Numbered from the stretch's first letter, positions 35,410-47,685 are shown. The stretch: 64,000 bases of DNA from Grifola frondosa (GCA_001683735.1 LUGG01000002.1:2604001-2668000); one strand, 5' to 3'. Notes: generated by a model from the letters alone, not told the origin. Program-made: numbers and translations.

Positions 35410-38400
35410 ATGGTCCCTACCCCCTCGAAACGACCCGCATCTACCTCACCAGACAATTCAAGACCAAGTAAACGACATGCCACATCTTCTCCAGAAGAAG
35501 GAGAGCTTGACGACGCGTCTCCACCTCCGCCCACAGCTCCCAGAACACCTTCTCCATTGAAGGCACCACCAAAGTCGGCGAACAAGGTTCCTTTCCCATT
35601 CAAGAAGAAAAGTGAGAATGCGGAGGATATGCCCAAGTCTCGGAATGGGCTCTCCAAGGGAAGAGCGCCTCTGGTTTACGAGAGGTCCCAGGAAGACGAG
35701 CGGAGGTTCAGAGAAGAGGACGAGCGGAGGTCAATCCGCCCGAGACCTATTCGGTCTACACAATCTCGTGAAGTTGACCGTTGGCAACCTACCGCTGGGC
35801 GCTATGATACTTCAAGACGGGATCGTCAGGATTATTTGTACGAATCTCGTCATTACCCCCGCGATTTCGACAAGCGAGATTATCCGTCACATCGCGGTAC
35901 CACTCCTCGCCGGGACCCTGAGCGACACCATGTATCTCGCTCCCCTTCGTCACCACGATCACGCTCTCCCCTTACCCCAACGTCTCAAAAAGAGAAACAT
36001 CGCTTGCCGCCTCCGCGGCCCCCTGCTCCCCTTGAAGATATAAAGTACAGTTGGCAACCTACCTCTGGGCACTATGATACTTCACGACGGGATCGTCAGG
36101 ACTACTCGTACGAATCTCGTCATTATCCTCGCGATTTCGACAAGCGAGATTATCCGTCATATCGCGGTACCACTCCTCGCCGGGACTCTGAGCGACACCA
36201 TGTATCTCGCTCACCTTCGTCACCACGATCACGCTCTCCCCTTACCCCGACGTCTCAAAGGGAGAAACATCGCTTGCCGCCTCCGCGGCCCCCTGCTCCC
36301 CCTGAAGATATGAAGGACAGTTCGCTCCCTGTTGCACATCCTGCAGTCGTTATCTCTATGCCTTCCCGGAAACCACCCACACCGCTCCCTCCTCGTTCCC
36401 CTCCTCCTTTACCATCGGTGCTTCCGACCGGGGATTCCCAATCCAAGCGTGTGGTAGCGACCGACCATCGGACCGAGCCATCAATGGCAAGCCGCGACGG
36501 TAAGATTATGGTGCGACGCCAAAAAACGAAAACCGGTCCAAAGGAGTCGGGAAGAAGAACAACGACTATACGGTCGGCTGTTTGTAGGCTGCGGGAAACA
36601 AGAAGACTATAACATGTTAACAAAGCTAGGTGAAGGGACTTTCGGGTGCGTATTTTCGATAAGGAGCCTTCTCCGAAATATTTGGTCACTGAGAGACGTG
36701 AGGGTTACTGCTGACACATGTCCATCAGAGAGGTTCACAAAGCTGTTCATTGGTCAAACGGTCATACGGTCGCTCTCAAACGTATTTTGATGCACAACGA
36801 GAAGGAGGGAATGCCAGTCACCGCTTTACGTGAGATCAAGATCTTGAAGGCGCTCAAACACCCTTGCGTGGTCGACATCTTAGACATGTTTGTCGTACGA
36901 AGTGAGTGTCATACTGTTTAAACTCAGTAAGTGTTCCTGAGCTTATTTCAACCCGATGTCTTCATTGCCGCTAGGTCATGGCAAAGACTCCCCACTTTCC
37001 GTGTACATGGTTTCCCTTACATGGATCATGACCTCGCTGGTCTGTTAGAGAATGAACGTGTCAAGCTTTCTCCTAGCCAAATCAAACTGTACATGAAGCA
37101 GCTATTAGAGGGAACGGAGTATATGCACCGGGTATGTCCTCTTCATCGCTGTCCTCGTAAACGCAAAGTCAAACTCACTTGGTACAGAATCATATCCTTC
37201 ATCGTGATCTGAAGGCCGCTAACCTGTTGATATCTAACACCGGTTGTCTGAAGATTGCCGATTTCGGCCTTGCGCGAGCTTTTGATCCCAATATCGTTCG
37301 TGTGGTGGGTTCAAAGAAGATGCCCGCGGCAAGGAGCGTAAGTAACGAATTGCGTTGTCACACGTGGTACCGTCCGCCGGAGCTATTACTGGGTGCAAGA
37401 CAGTATGGCGGAGAAGTCGATCTGTGGGGTGTAGGGTGCGTATGCTTATGCTTCTTTGGCTTTGCGTCAATGCTTTTTAAGTACTGGGAGCTGACCATTC
37501 TATAGCTGTGTTCTCGGCGAGATGTTCTGGCGAAAACCTATTTTGCCTGGTTCTTCAGACCTTGACCAACTTGATAAAATCTGGCAGCTCTGTGGGACGC
37601 CCACCAGCAGAGTTGGCCCCATCATGACGCACTACCCGGTTGCGAAGGTATCAAACGCTTCAATATGTATCCTCGACGGCTGAAGCAAGTATATGAAATG
37701 TTGGTATCGACCTTGCTGCATGTCTTCGCTTGGTTTCAGTCTTACCGCTCTCCACAGGATTGGCCCAGAAACATGCGATCTATTAGACAAACTGTTGACA
37801 TGCAATCCTAGAAATCGAATCACGGCTGCAGAAGCATTAGACCATGCCTACTTCTGGACCGATCCTCTGCCTGCTGATCCAAAAACGTGGGCGTCTGCTC
37901 AATCTCCTTATATTTCATTGACTCATCAATATGTTCCTTTTACTCTGTTGCTCTGGCTACCACGATTTTCTGCTGCTAATTTTTCTTAGTGAACATTAGC
38001 TTGCCGACATATGAGGCTTCGCACGAATTTGATAAACGTGGCCGTCGCAACCAACCACCTGCTGGGCCACCCGTACCTCCACCACACGGGGACGGACCTA
38101 GACAACTACCTATGCCGCTTTCACAAGCCCCACACATCCCTTATGGGCGTCCTCCCCCTCCTAGAGAGGCCTTCCGGAACGGACCTCCTCCGCATTATCA
38201 CTCGGCAACAATACAAGGATTGCCGCCACCCACCTTTCATGGGATGGCCCTGGCCCTGGGTACTATCCGCCTCCGCCTCAAAGATATCCCCACGCCGCAC
38301 CGCCCATGCCTCCGCCTACCCTCATGCCAATATCACTACGACCAGCGCCAACCGCCCCCTCAGATCGTCGCGATACAACCACCATCTGCCGCCGTTCGCT

Positions 38401-38529
38401 AGGCCATCTCACCTGCCAGCTCGTCCACCCTTGCCTATGGGCAGAGGTGGGGGGCCACCTTACCGTGACCAGTATCATCATGATGGGCATGCTGGATACG
38501 GCGGAGGTGGCGAACTGAACTACGGTTGA
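35410..38529 (+). CDS. BUR1: Bur1/CDK9-type cyclin-dependent kinase, frame-disrupted
   Basis: A nuclear kinase that phosphorylates RNA polymerase II CTD and elongation factors. The N-terminus (about 390 residues) is Pro/Ser/Arg-rich with SR-like [12 protein letters not shown] and a 90-residue tandem duplication. Kinase motifs: LGEGTFG-EVHKAV (P-loop), [22 protein letters not shown] (the PITALRE helix of CDK9), [40 protein letters not shown] and [20 protein letters not shown]. The tail is Pro/Gly-rich ([20 protein letters not shown]). The frame shifts by one base near 36,560-36,590, 37,011, 37,306, 37,344, 37,364, 37,604, 38,240 and 38,390. Three successive losses at 37.3 kb cancel each other. 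Bur1 is essential or near-essential in yeasts, so consensus errors or a second intact allele are more likely than true loss. Confidence 0.82.
35782..36321 (+). repeat. Tandem duplication of 270 bp (90 codons) in the BUR1 N-terminus
   Basis: Units 35782-36051 and 36052-36321 encode WQPT(A/S)G(R/H)YDTSRRD through LPPPRPPAP(L/P)EDMK. They differ at only a handful of residues, so the duplication is recent. It preserves the reading frame. Confidence 0.92.
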
Positions 38530-39135
38530 GTTATCGGCATTGAGATGATCGTCCACCTTCTCCTGTCACTATTGCTTTCACCGTCTGAACCTTGCATTCC
38601 GCATATCACACGCTATCATCAAGTCGCTTGTCAGATGTTTGCTATTCACATAATTCCAGTGTATTGAGGCATTGATTCGCAATTTCAATTTGAAACTCTA
38701 CAAATGTCCTGCACTTTCGATTTGGGAGAGAGCGCACTTGAGCTGTGCATGTGAACGTTTGAACGTTAAGCGCGCCACCGCGGACCGCAAATCTGGCAAA
38801 AGAAGCACATTAATGTCCTCGATGAGTTCGAACGTTGAACGTTCAGTACTCAGGCCTACGCCGAACATCTTTAGACTTGAGCTGTTGCCCAGCACTTATT
38901 CTCGAAGTGCAGACTAGACAATGATGGAAAATACTGATTTATTTGAAATCAGTTTCAATAAGCTAATCGATCAACGTCGCGAACATTCCATCATCAATGT
39001 TGGGCGTTCAATGCTCGACGTTCGACGTTTAACCCAAACGACCTCCAGTGAGTCACTGAACAAGTTGATCTCAGGTGAATATGATGTGATTTATCTTCGC
39101 AATGAATTCTTCTCAGCCATTACCAAAGGTCAAAG
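38530..39135. other. Intergenic region with AACGTT-rich clusters
   Basis: No gene seen. Three clusters of paired GAACGTT/CGACGTT-like words lie at 38753-38770, 38827-38846 and 39002-39036, upstream of the MFS transporter. They may be protein-binding sites. Confidence 0.4.
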
Positions 39136-41300
39136 ATGAATCTACGTGATTCTCTCATTACTGCCACCGTATGCTGCGTCACCGTCTTAAGCGTGAGTGA
39201 CTATGTGGAAATTTCTCTAGATCTATATCACAATTACATCTGCATTCATAGATCTTCGTCAGCGGTGCTACGACTGTGGCCATCACTACGATAGGCAAGG
39301 ACTTATCGTTCAAACAGCCTGATCTGCAGTGGCCTCTTAACGTTTTCTCGCAAGTGTTCTCCTCTTATTACATGGTCGTAATTGACGTGTCCGCACAGGC
39401 TGTCTTACGGCTGCTTGCTGCTGCTGTGCGGAAGAGTCGCAGATATCATTGGGAGCCGAAAAGTCTTTCTGTTGGGGTCGGCATGGTTCGCGATCTGGTG
39501 AGTCGTGCTCATTTGAAATACGTGAAAAAAGCGGCGAGTCAATAGCCTTCTAGGAGCTTGGCTACAGCGTTCGCGCCAAATCCTCAGAGCTTCATCGTGT
39601 TTATTGGCATGCAAGGGATCGGCGCAGGTATGAACATCTTACGCTGCTTTGGCTTTGCTTTTATGTATTTATTCCCCTCGTAGCTGCCAATACGCCTGCA
39701 GGTGAACTTCAAGTTGAGGCTTTATCAACTAATGGTTTATCTAAATGGGTTTGATTGGAATTAAGGTATCAGCATAATTTCTTCCCATTTTCCAGCCGGT
39801 AAGGACAAGAACATGGCGTTCGCGATCCTCGGTGCAGGACAGCCCATCGGATTTATTAGTGGCATGATTATTGGTAAGACAATTGCCTGCCCTGTCATTA
39901 AGTTCGCTCATTGCTTCACTAAAGGTGGCCTTCTCAGCCAGTCCGCTGCAACGTGGCGTACAATATTCTGGCTTCAAGCCGGATTGGGTCTTTCGCTATC
40001 CATCCTAGGCTGGTTCGTTTGCCCGGATGTCAATGTCTCTAGGAGATACTCTAAGGGACTGGATTGGATCGGAGCGATCTTAAGCACAGGCGGTATTGGG
40101 CTCCTGACTTACGATCTTGCGTATGTGCTCAATGATCTTATGTCTCAGCGCGTATTGATCATCAAATATACCACAGCGAGTCCACCGCCGCGCCGCGTGG
40201 GTGGGCTACACCCTTCGTTCCCTCTTTATTCGGAACGTCAATCGTACTCATCATCTCATTTGTGCTGTGGGAGATGCGCCGTGAAGCTCGCGGTGAATCT
40301 GTCCTAGTACCGATGAGTATGTGGTCGCAGCCGCGTGCGAAGATGGGGCCCATCCTGGCACTCGTCGTGTTCGGCTGGTGGGCATTCAACACTCTTTCCT
40401 ACTTTGCCGCCCTTTTCTATGAACAAGTACTCGGCCTCGGTCCGCTGCAGACGGCATTGCGATTGGTCGCAATGGGATGTTCGGTACGAATACCCCCGTC
40501 TGCATATAATTATGTCAATTGACTGCGCCAAAAGGGTTTCATAACGAATGTTATCACGGGCTACGTGATTGGCCTAGTCCCTGGTCAGATCCTTGTACTC
40601 ATTGGATTAGGGTCATGCATGGTAAGCAATGAGTGTGCAGATGCTCGGTAACAGTGTCTGACCGCCTTGTAGGCTTCATGCATTATTTTCGCACTCATTA
40701 ATGTGCATGCGAGTTACTGGGCCATGGCGTTCATTGTAATGATAACGTTACCTGTCCTCGATCTGGCCTATACGGTGGCGAACATGCAAGTCTGCTTTTC
40801 ATTCGATGCAGATTCACAGGCTCTTGCAGGCGGCATGTTCAGCGTCGCAACACGGGTAAAAGATCATTAACTGTCTATGAGATTTTGTTCGCTCACGATC
40901 AGCTCGCATGTAGCTCGGCACTTCATTAGGACTTGCGATCACTTCAAGCATCGCCAACTCTGTTTCGCAAAAGTACAACGGAATCCACCCCGAGCTTGCT
41001 GCAACTGATCCTTCAGTCCTCATGGCCGGATTCCGTGCCGCTGGTTGGACCTGCTGTGGCGCTTCAGCCATCAGTTTCCTGATAGCGGTCATCGGAATGC
41101 GCGGGGTTGGTATCATCGGGCAAGAAAAGGGTGACCAGGAAGCTAAGAAGACGGACTGCTCCGATGTCGAGCTAGCGCAGTTGCCAGAAGCGCCTGTTAC
41201 TCAAGAACCCATAGCCATGGCGAAGCAGTCATCAGACAGTATCTGCTGCTCAGATAGAAGAGCATCGGAGAAGAGCATTTCGGAGGAACACGGTAATTAG
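39136..41300 (+). CDS. Major facilitator superfamily transporter (DHA2-like drug/H+ antiporter type)
   Basis: A plasma- or vacuolar-membrane transporter; substrate unknown. The start is MNLRDSLITATVCC, followed by SGATTVAITTIGKDLSF. Family-typical stretches are CLLLLCGRVADIIGSRKVFL (MFS loop 2-3), AFAILGAGQPIGFISGMIIG (motif C-like), QSAATWRTIFWLQAGLGLSL, GLDWIGAILSTGGIGLLTYD, GPILALVVFGWWAFNTLSYF, FITNVITGYVIGLVPGQILV and DSQALAGGMFSVATR. The C-tail is hydrophilic. At least nine introns. The junction at 39,350-39,405 is one base out of phase, and the usual ALSIIG-like segment after ANTPA (about 39,685-39,800) is poorly placed. The 5' half therefore needs checking. Confidence 0.85.
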
Positions 41301-41478
41301 AAAGGTCGTGTTGCGCTCTGATAAATTATTTCTTAATCAGTTCTGCCATCTGCGACGATGTACGTTAGTTCAATTCGCTCGTCGTAGCGGCCAATTCATG
41401 CTGCGCTGAAACATGTTGCGTTTGAATCTCTGGTCGGTGCTGGAATTGGCACGTGCCTTCCAAAGCGACACGCACGCG

Positions 41479-41484
41479 ACGCGT
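41479..41484 (+). promoter_or_regulatory. MCB-type ACGCGT site upstream of MYND1
   Basis: ACGCGT is the MluI cell-cycle box bound by MBF in fungi. It lies 147 bp upstream of the ATG, in GCACGCGACGCGTTCG. The paralogue MYND2 carries the same GCGACGCGTTC core about 150 bp upstream of its own start, which supports function. Confidence 0.45.
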
Positions 41485-41630
41485 TCGACGTTCGTAAATG
41501 AGTCCTCGATCGATCTCGCGTTGGTCGACGCTGGTATAAGGCCTGCGTGTTCCTTTGTCTCTCCGAACTCCCTCACACTCCCTCAGTCTTTCCACAGCCA
41601 AGAAATCTTGTCACACTAACTCGCAGTAAA

Positions 41631-43997
41631 ATGCCAGGCCCTCGTGCTAAAGGGAAGACAGGTACTCGACGCGACAAACGTAAATCCGTTCCAGAGTCTG
41701 CATCGTCTATTTCCCCCATTCCGATTTCGGACGCGTATGCATACGATATCGAGAATGCAGAAGGTTGGGAGCTCGTTGTTAATATTCTCTGCAAGCATTT
41801 CGACCTTCCAGGTGTATCCATCACGGTGCTATCCCTGCCCCAATGATCCCTCTATCTCAATCGAAAACTTCAATGCAGACCTTACTACTCGTAGCGGTCT
41901 AAAGAAGGTGCATGCTTTGTTTCCCGAGTATTGCAAGCAGCTGGATAACGCGTACACTGCGGGTATGCGCGATCACAATGAGAAGCTGATGGGAGGAATA
42001 GTTGGAATCTGGGCAAAAATGAGCGCGGATGTCATCTTGCGGGACAGGTTGTTCAACCAAGGTTGGTTCTGTTGTATGTATTTTTATACGAAATTTATCT
42101 CAGCCTTTCTACAGGTCTGGTGTCTAAGATGATACCTTTATTGGACATGCCTTTAACTCGACACGTCGCGCTGCGGGCCTTATCCACCGTTACTCACCAT
42201 GGAGGAGTTGGTGCTCGCCAAGAAATTGCACGCCACAATCCTACCCTTGTGCGTCTCATACAGGAGCTCCCCGACGACCCGAAGGTCATAGAGCTAGCCA
42301 CGGTTACGATGGCTCATGCCAGCGGTGCCGTACTCGGGAGCGACCAGCCCCCGGACCCTGACCTACTGAAGGATATCGATATGCGTTCTGCTCTCAAAGT
42401 GACCATTGAGAACCTGTGCAAGCCGACTGCCTCCCACTATATGATAAGCCACGCTTTCGGGTCTTGACCTGTGCAACGCTGCGCTGCGCCAAGGACTGCA
42501 AAGCTCAACCGCGGATGCTGCGCCTACTCGTAGCGTATCTCCGGAGTAACAACTTGAGTTTTCGGTGTGGTGCCATGGGCGGCCTCATTCGTCTCAATTT
42601 TGCTGGCTGCGAGGAGGACATTCGCTTCTACGACCCTCAGAAATTCGTCGCAGCGGTGAAACGCGGTTTTCCGAAGAACCTGTCAGATGTCATGATGGAT
42701 TTCGGACCTGCAGCATGTGAAACGACGCTCACCCTCTATGCTTCCGTGGAACCACCAGAGAGCCATGATGCGATGCGCTCAGGATCATGACCTATATGCG
42801 CTAGGGAAGACGCTATCGCAGCTCATCTTACGTACGGAGTTCTCTATCCTCGAGGGCGGATTCCAAACTCTTGATGAACGTACTGGACAGTATGAGATCC
42901 GCGATCTCGGTCTGCCCTTTCAGATGTGGACGGATGCACTGCCGCACTGCGCGAAAGCCCTCCGCGTGCGTGGTAGCCCCGCGGACCTCGACATGGCGGA
43001 TATCGTGGAACTCAAATTCCTCATCATCCGTCAGCGCATTCCGGAAGCCGTCGAGCTCGGGCAGAGAGCCGTGGAGCGCAACCCGAAACTTGCGTACGCA
43101 TACTATGCCATTGGTATGAGTGCCGACAACTCTCTTGGGCTGCGGGCGGTAAAGAAGGGCCTGATGTGCAAAAACACTACTCCCTTCGTGCGCAATTATA
43201 TGTTGTGGCGTGCGGTAGAGCATGCTGGTAACATGGGCGTTAGCTTACTTCAGGAGGCGAAGGCGGGAGATAAAGATCACACAGAGGGAGTTGCATTCTT
43301 GATGTCTGCGTTCGAGGATGCGAAAGCATTCGTATCGGATGCGCCTCCCGACGCCAGGCATATGCATACAATCCTCAATTGGTACATCATCCTGGCTCTT
43401 GCTATCCGTGGACCAGAGTTAAGCGAAAACCTCGGTGAACTGAACGTAAGTTCGTCTGCGCATGTCGTCTGCTCGAACGTTCTCACAAGTATTCATTGCG
43501 CAGGTCGCCCTTCATAAACTTGACCTGGCCGATCAATTCAGCAATTTCTTGTGCCTACCGATTAAGAAAACCCAGTTGCGACTAACGAGGCAGCTGATCA
43601 TGGAACTGTACCCCGCGGCAGTGACGGAGTGGGGCGACTTCATCGCTCGCTTCGACAGGCTAGACGCCGCCGTGGATGATCATTCCCATATATCATCTAG
43701 TAAAGCTGAGGACGACCTCGCCGCGTGGTTGAACAATCTTCGCGCAGACGATGGAGAAGAGGATTATCCTCAGTATTGCGCTCATCCGAGGATCAACGCA
43801 AATTCTGTCATGCTCTACCATTGTTCGTGGTGCGGGAATCCAAGCGCTGTGCTACGGAAGTGTGGTGGCTGTGGAAAAACCAGGTGAGTAAAGCGGACGG
43901 TCTATTTCGGAGTGTCTAATTGCTACGTAGGTATTGCGACTCAGCTTGTCAGAAATCGCATTGGAATGACCACAAGAGCACATGCAAAAGCGCATAG
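41631..43997 (+). CDS. MYND-type zinc-finger protein, paralogue 1, frame-disrupted
   Basis: The start is MPGPRAKGKTGTRRDKRK. A long helical region follows (DIENAEGWELVVNILCKHFD; LTTRSGLKKVHALFPEY; PLTRHVALRALSTVTHHGG). The C-terminal MYND finger is CSWCGNPSAVLRKCGGC, then an intron and RYCDSACQKSHWNDHK with final C, the full CxxC...CxxC...HxxxC set. MYND fingers bind proline-rich partners; the target here is unknown. Introns at about 41,811-41,877 and 42,060-42,115, another after LGELN (43,447-43,503) and one inside the finger (43,884-43,930). Compared with its paralogue at 61-63.6 kb, one base is missing at about 42,461 (HAFG then TGA) and one extra at about 42,751; the two restore the frame. 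This is either a broken copy or consensus errors. Confidence 0.82.
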
Positions 43998-44022
43998 ACA
44001 TGGAACACCCGTGTTCCATGTC
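43997..44022 (+). other. Perfect hairpin immediately at the MYND1 stop codon
   Basis: Arms GACATGGAACAC (43997-44008) and GTGTTCCATGTC (44011-44022) are separated by CC. The first base is the last base of the TAG stop. The paralogue has the same element with two mismatches in one arm. Confidence 0.7.
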
Positions 44023-44682
44023 ACAGCTATCTTGTGAAGTCTAAAAAATAATTCTCGTGTATTAAGAAAACGGTTTGTAGCTTATATTTCCTGAAACTCC
44101 TTTGCAATCTCCTGTATCGTTCCTCTCGCAAAGCATATCATATGAATTTGTTCAAAGCTGAATATTCCGATTCAGTTTCACTGCGGCCTACTGTGTACAC
44201 ATCGAAAAATGAAAGATCACATCATGACTCGTTGTCCGCGTCTGGGCTATTAAATTTGCCACATTTTCACCGCAACCTATCACAATGACTATAGCTAGGA
44301 GGTCTCGTAGGAGGGTGCCAAAAGTTCGCTGCGCTAACATGTCGGATGCAGTGTGATCCGTATATGAGCCTGTAGCCAAACCTGAACAAAAAATCGGACC
44401 ACATTGAAACACACAGAGTATGGACATTAAATCCATAGATCTTGCACCAGACAATTGGTTCGAATCAAGAGCAGCATTTAACACTGTTGCGACGCAATGA
44501 CTCGGAGTCGCGAGTCGCGTGTACGCGAACACGAAGCATGTGCACTTGCACTTGCATCACGTGAATATATTGCAACGGAGCTCAAACTTTATGCCACCAA
44601 CTGGTTGCCGTTTCGGTGAGTCCCGATACAAGCCTCAAGCACTGTACGCCAAAAATTAGTCAACGCCGCCGACGCTATCGAC
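44023..44682. other. Intergenic region
   Basis: No convincing gene. A 114-codon minus-strand ORF (44188-44532) has no recognisable domain. The last 100 bp are the promoter of the eL42 gene. Confidence 0.5.
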
Positions 44683-45352
44683 ATGGTCAACATCCCGAAG
44701 TGCGTTCCCATGGATAATGCTTAATGGAGGCCGTTATGCTGACTGTATGTGCGGCTGATCAGGACACGACGGACCTGTGAGTCTTGAGCCGTAAATCACT
44801 GTCTTAAAGCAGACGGAGTATTGATTTGATGTATGCAGACTGCAAGGGTAAGACGTGCAAGAAGCACACGTGAGTTCTTTGGGCCTTATCCCAAGCTATT
44901 ACGCTTAATTTTGGATGTATAGGCCCCACAAAGTGACGCAGTACAAGAAGGGGAAGGATTCGTTGGCTGCACAGGGAAAGCGCCGTTATGACCGCAAGCA
45001 GTCGGGTTATGGTGGTCAAACAAAGCCCGTCTTCCACAAGAAGGTGCGTCACTTGGCAATCCTTCTGCCGTGCGGGAACTAAAAGTGTAGTTGCATAACA
45101 GGCGAAGACAACCAAGAAGGTTGTTCTGCGGCTAGAGTGTACAGTATGCAAGTACAAGATGCAGCTTTCCCTCAAGCGCTGCAAACAGTGCGTTGATTAT
45201 TGGTTATTAAAATCGGGTGTCTGTCTAATCTATCTGCAACTATAGCTTTGAGCTTGGTGGTGAGAAGAAGACGAAGGGTGCTGCGCTGCAATTCGTACGT
45301 GCATTTCGTATTTGTCTAGTGCTTATTTGATCATCTGAATTTCTTCCAGTAA
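44683..45352 (+). CDS. RPL44: 60S ribosomal protein eL42 (L44/L36a)
   Basis: A 106-residue zinc-binding protein of the large subunit E site. Splicing five introns gives [20 protein letters not shown], then [60 protein letters not shown] and [20 protein letters not shown], ending GAALQF. Zinc ligands are C12, C17, C74 and C77. Residue 56 is proline, the cycloheximide-sensitive form; P56Q gives resistance in yeasts. The first intron begins after 17 coding bases, and the last intron places the TAA stop alone in the final exon. The frame is intact. Confidence 0.95.
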
Positions 45353-45653
45353 TTGTGATCCCTTGATATCGTGCTTCTTCTCTACGCTTTCTTCGCTACC
45401 ACCTTATACGTTTCCTGCGCTATGTAGTATGCAATCTCATGCATATGCGACCTCGCAAAAATTGTATTTTTACGGGATCGAGTGGACGCAATCGTGTGTC
45501 CCCTCCAAGGGGGAATCCGGCATGCTCCAAGACTATCACGGTGTTTTTTTTGTCAGCACAGGGCTATGACGAAGTGTTCTACATCAAGATACAAATCCAA
45601 GGACAACAGGCTCGGGTATATTAGATACGAATAATTACCCGATACTATATGCA
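45353..45653. other. Convergent intergenic region
   Basis: 3' flanks of the eL42 gene and of the minus-strand coiled-coil gene. No ORF of note. Confidence 0.5.
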
Positions 45654-47685
45654 CTACGCATGTGTCCGAGGACCAGCAGCAGCACCTCCGCTACCTCCTA
45701 AGCGATTCACCCATGAATGGATTGCCTCTACCATCTGCTGAGTGACCACCAACTTAGATGTCACCTGGCTTTCGACTTCCGCGCTTTGTGCACGAAGACA
45801 TTCCTGAATTTCGCCTCGATGGTGCAGAAGATAGGGATTGATGAGTGTCCGGACAGACTGGGCGAGATATGGCATCACGCCCTGCAGAAGCTCATCGGCG
45901 GATGGGACGTGTAAGGGAGGCACCGCGTCTGTCGAAATGTACGTAGAAACGGCGGTGTTAAGGGCGCGGAGCTCCCCTTGCATGCGATCGAGCTCTTCAT
46001 CCCGCTGTCTCAGCTGGGTTTGCAGGCGTCAGCCAGCGTTGCTGTCCGGGGCAGCAGGCTCACCATTTGAATCTGCTTTCGCAGCAGCTCGTTCTCGAGT
46101 TTCAAGTTAGCGTTCTCTGCGTTCACCGCTTCCGAGTGGGATGAGAGTTCGGCCATGTCCTGCGTCAGTGCTGCCACCTGTTCTTCGCTAACTGCGATAC
46201 TCTGCTCTAAGGCTTCCATCGCCCGTAGCTGCTCTTGAGAAATTTGTCGCCGTCGCGGGGCGGGGGGAGGCAAAGCGAGCTTGAGGATGTGAATCCTCTC
46301 CGTAATGAGTTCGTTCATTTCGTCAGCCATGTCGTTGTCGTGTTGTAACAGGTCGTTCTCCAAATCGCTGAGGCGGTCCTCCATCTCGAGCAGCATGTCG
46401 TATATCTTCTCCACCTCTTCAGGCAAGACAACAGGGACAGCAGATCTCCGCTGCGGTTGATCCACGCTTGTACCATCTTGGGTGGGTTCCGTTCCAGGCT
46501 CTTGATCGGATGGAACCGCAGACAATATTCGGTGAATGTCAGATTGGATTGTTGCCAAGGTATGACGAAGCTCCACGATCGGAGCTTCGAGTGAGTCCAA
46601 TTTCTCAGCTGCCTCCTTCATCTCGCCGCCGGGCATCGCCGTCCGCTTACCAGATGGTATAGGCCAGAAGTCGGATTTTGCCTCAGCCAAGCGTGCGACG
46701 AGCGCGTTCAGAGCTTTTGCCTTGTCCGCACGCTGCGATTCCAATGAATCCATGTACGCTTGGAGATTCGCTCTGTCTGATTCACTGAGACCACAAAAGG
46801 GAGCTATGTTTGCAAGCCGTCCCCGGTCATACAGCTCACGGTCGAGGGCAAGGTACTTTTGGTGTAGTGTCACTGCTTCAGATAGAAGTCTGAGCGGTTT
46901 ACATTGGTCAGCGAAAACTACTGGACAAGGAAGAGACTCACTGGACGCAGCGCATCCACATTTTAAGGTTCTCATCGGCAGGTACAAGCTCTGGGGATCG
47001 CTCATGTGGGGCCACGGGCACATCCATGGAGGTTGGAGCTTCGTCCGTTGTGTCTGGGAGAGGCGGCGCGGGAGTCAATGGAGGTGGAGGTTGAAATGCT
47101 AGTGCAGGCGTGGAACCATAGTCCTCCAACTTTGGATCTAGGGAAATCGACGTCTGCTTCCCCTTAGCGACGATGCCAGATATTGCGGTACCAACGGAGG
47201 CATTGCTCTGGAGAGCTTCTGGATGAGACTCGCTGGGTATGCACGGGTCAGGGCACGTAGGAGATATGCGATGCAAGCGGCGGGGGAACGCGAACGCGAA
47301 CTCGCCACAGAACGCGGGTGGCGTAGTGCAGTGTCGTCATCACCTCTGCGCTCCCGACTGCGCGATATTCGAACCCCATATCGTCGTTCAGTGTGTTCAA
47401 TGCTGCTTGGTCCTGGCCGATATTTCTCGCCCGGCGGAGGTGAATGGGATCTACTGACTAACAGGCGACGCTCTTCATCAGCCAGGAGGTGAAGCGGAGG
47501 ATCGCCCCCGTCAAATGCAATCTCCCAAAGCTCTTTCTCGAATGGGTGGGCGAAGGTACAATGTATCGGGCGGAAGCACCCTTGGCCGCCGTGGATGCGT
47601 CTATAAGGTCGGCCATTATCATCATACCACTGCCAAAGACTGTCAGATCATAAAAAGACCACACAAAGGAATGCATACATGGCAT
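45654..47685 (-). CDS. Coiled-coil protein with a CCCH-like N-terminal motif, function unknown
   Basis: I do not recognise a named orthologue. The N-terminal part reads PYRRIHGGQGCFRPIHCTFA then HPFEKELWEIAFD. Here C-x5-C-x3-H is the latter half of a CCCH finger; the first cysteine position appears to be tyrosine. A Ser/Arg-rich stretch follows (ERRYGVRISRSRERRGDDDT), then a Pro-rich part and long coiled coils (SESDRANLQAYMDSLESQR; VEKIYDMLLEMEDRLSDLEN; ENANLKLENELLRKQIQM). A 49-nt intron (GTGAGC...CCCAG, branch-like CTGAC) at about 46,005-46,055 joins IQM to LRQRDEELDRMQGEL. The C-terminus is VNRLGGSGGAAAGPRTHA. The frame changes at the five-base C run at 47282-47286 (G on the plus strand), consistent with a lost base. 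The start at 47685 is tentative. Confidence 0.6.

Noticed and set aside
36255..36689. 144-codon minus-strand ORF
   Set aside because: It lies antisense to the low-complexity part of BUR1, and its composition mirrors that coding strand.
42828..43223. 131-codon minus-strand ORF
   Set aside because: It is antisense to MYND1; the same shadow appears on the other strand of MYND2 (61993-62400).
44419..44475. tRNA-Ser-like string with an anticodon-arm-like stem-loop and GGTTCGAATC
   Set aside because: The loop lacks U33, the T-stem does not pair and no acceptor stem is seen.
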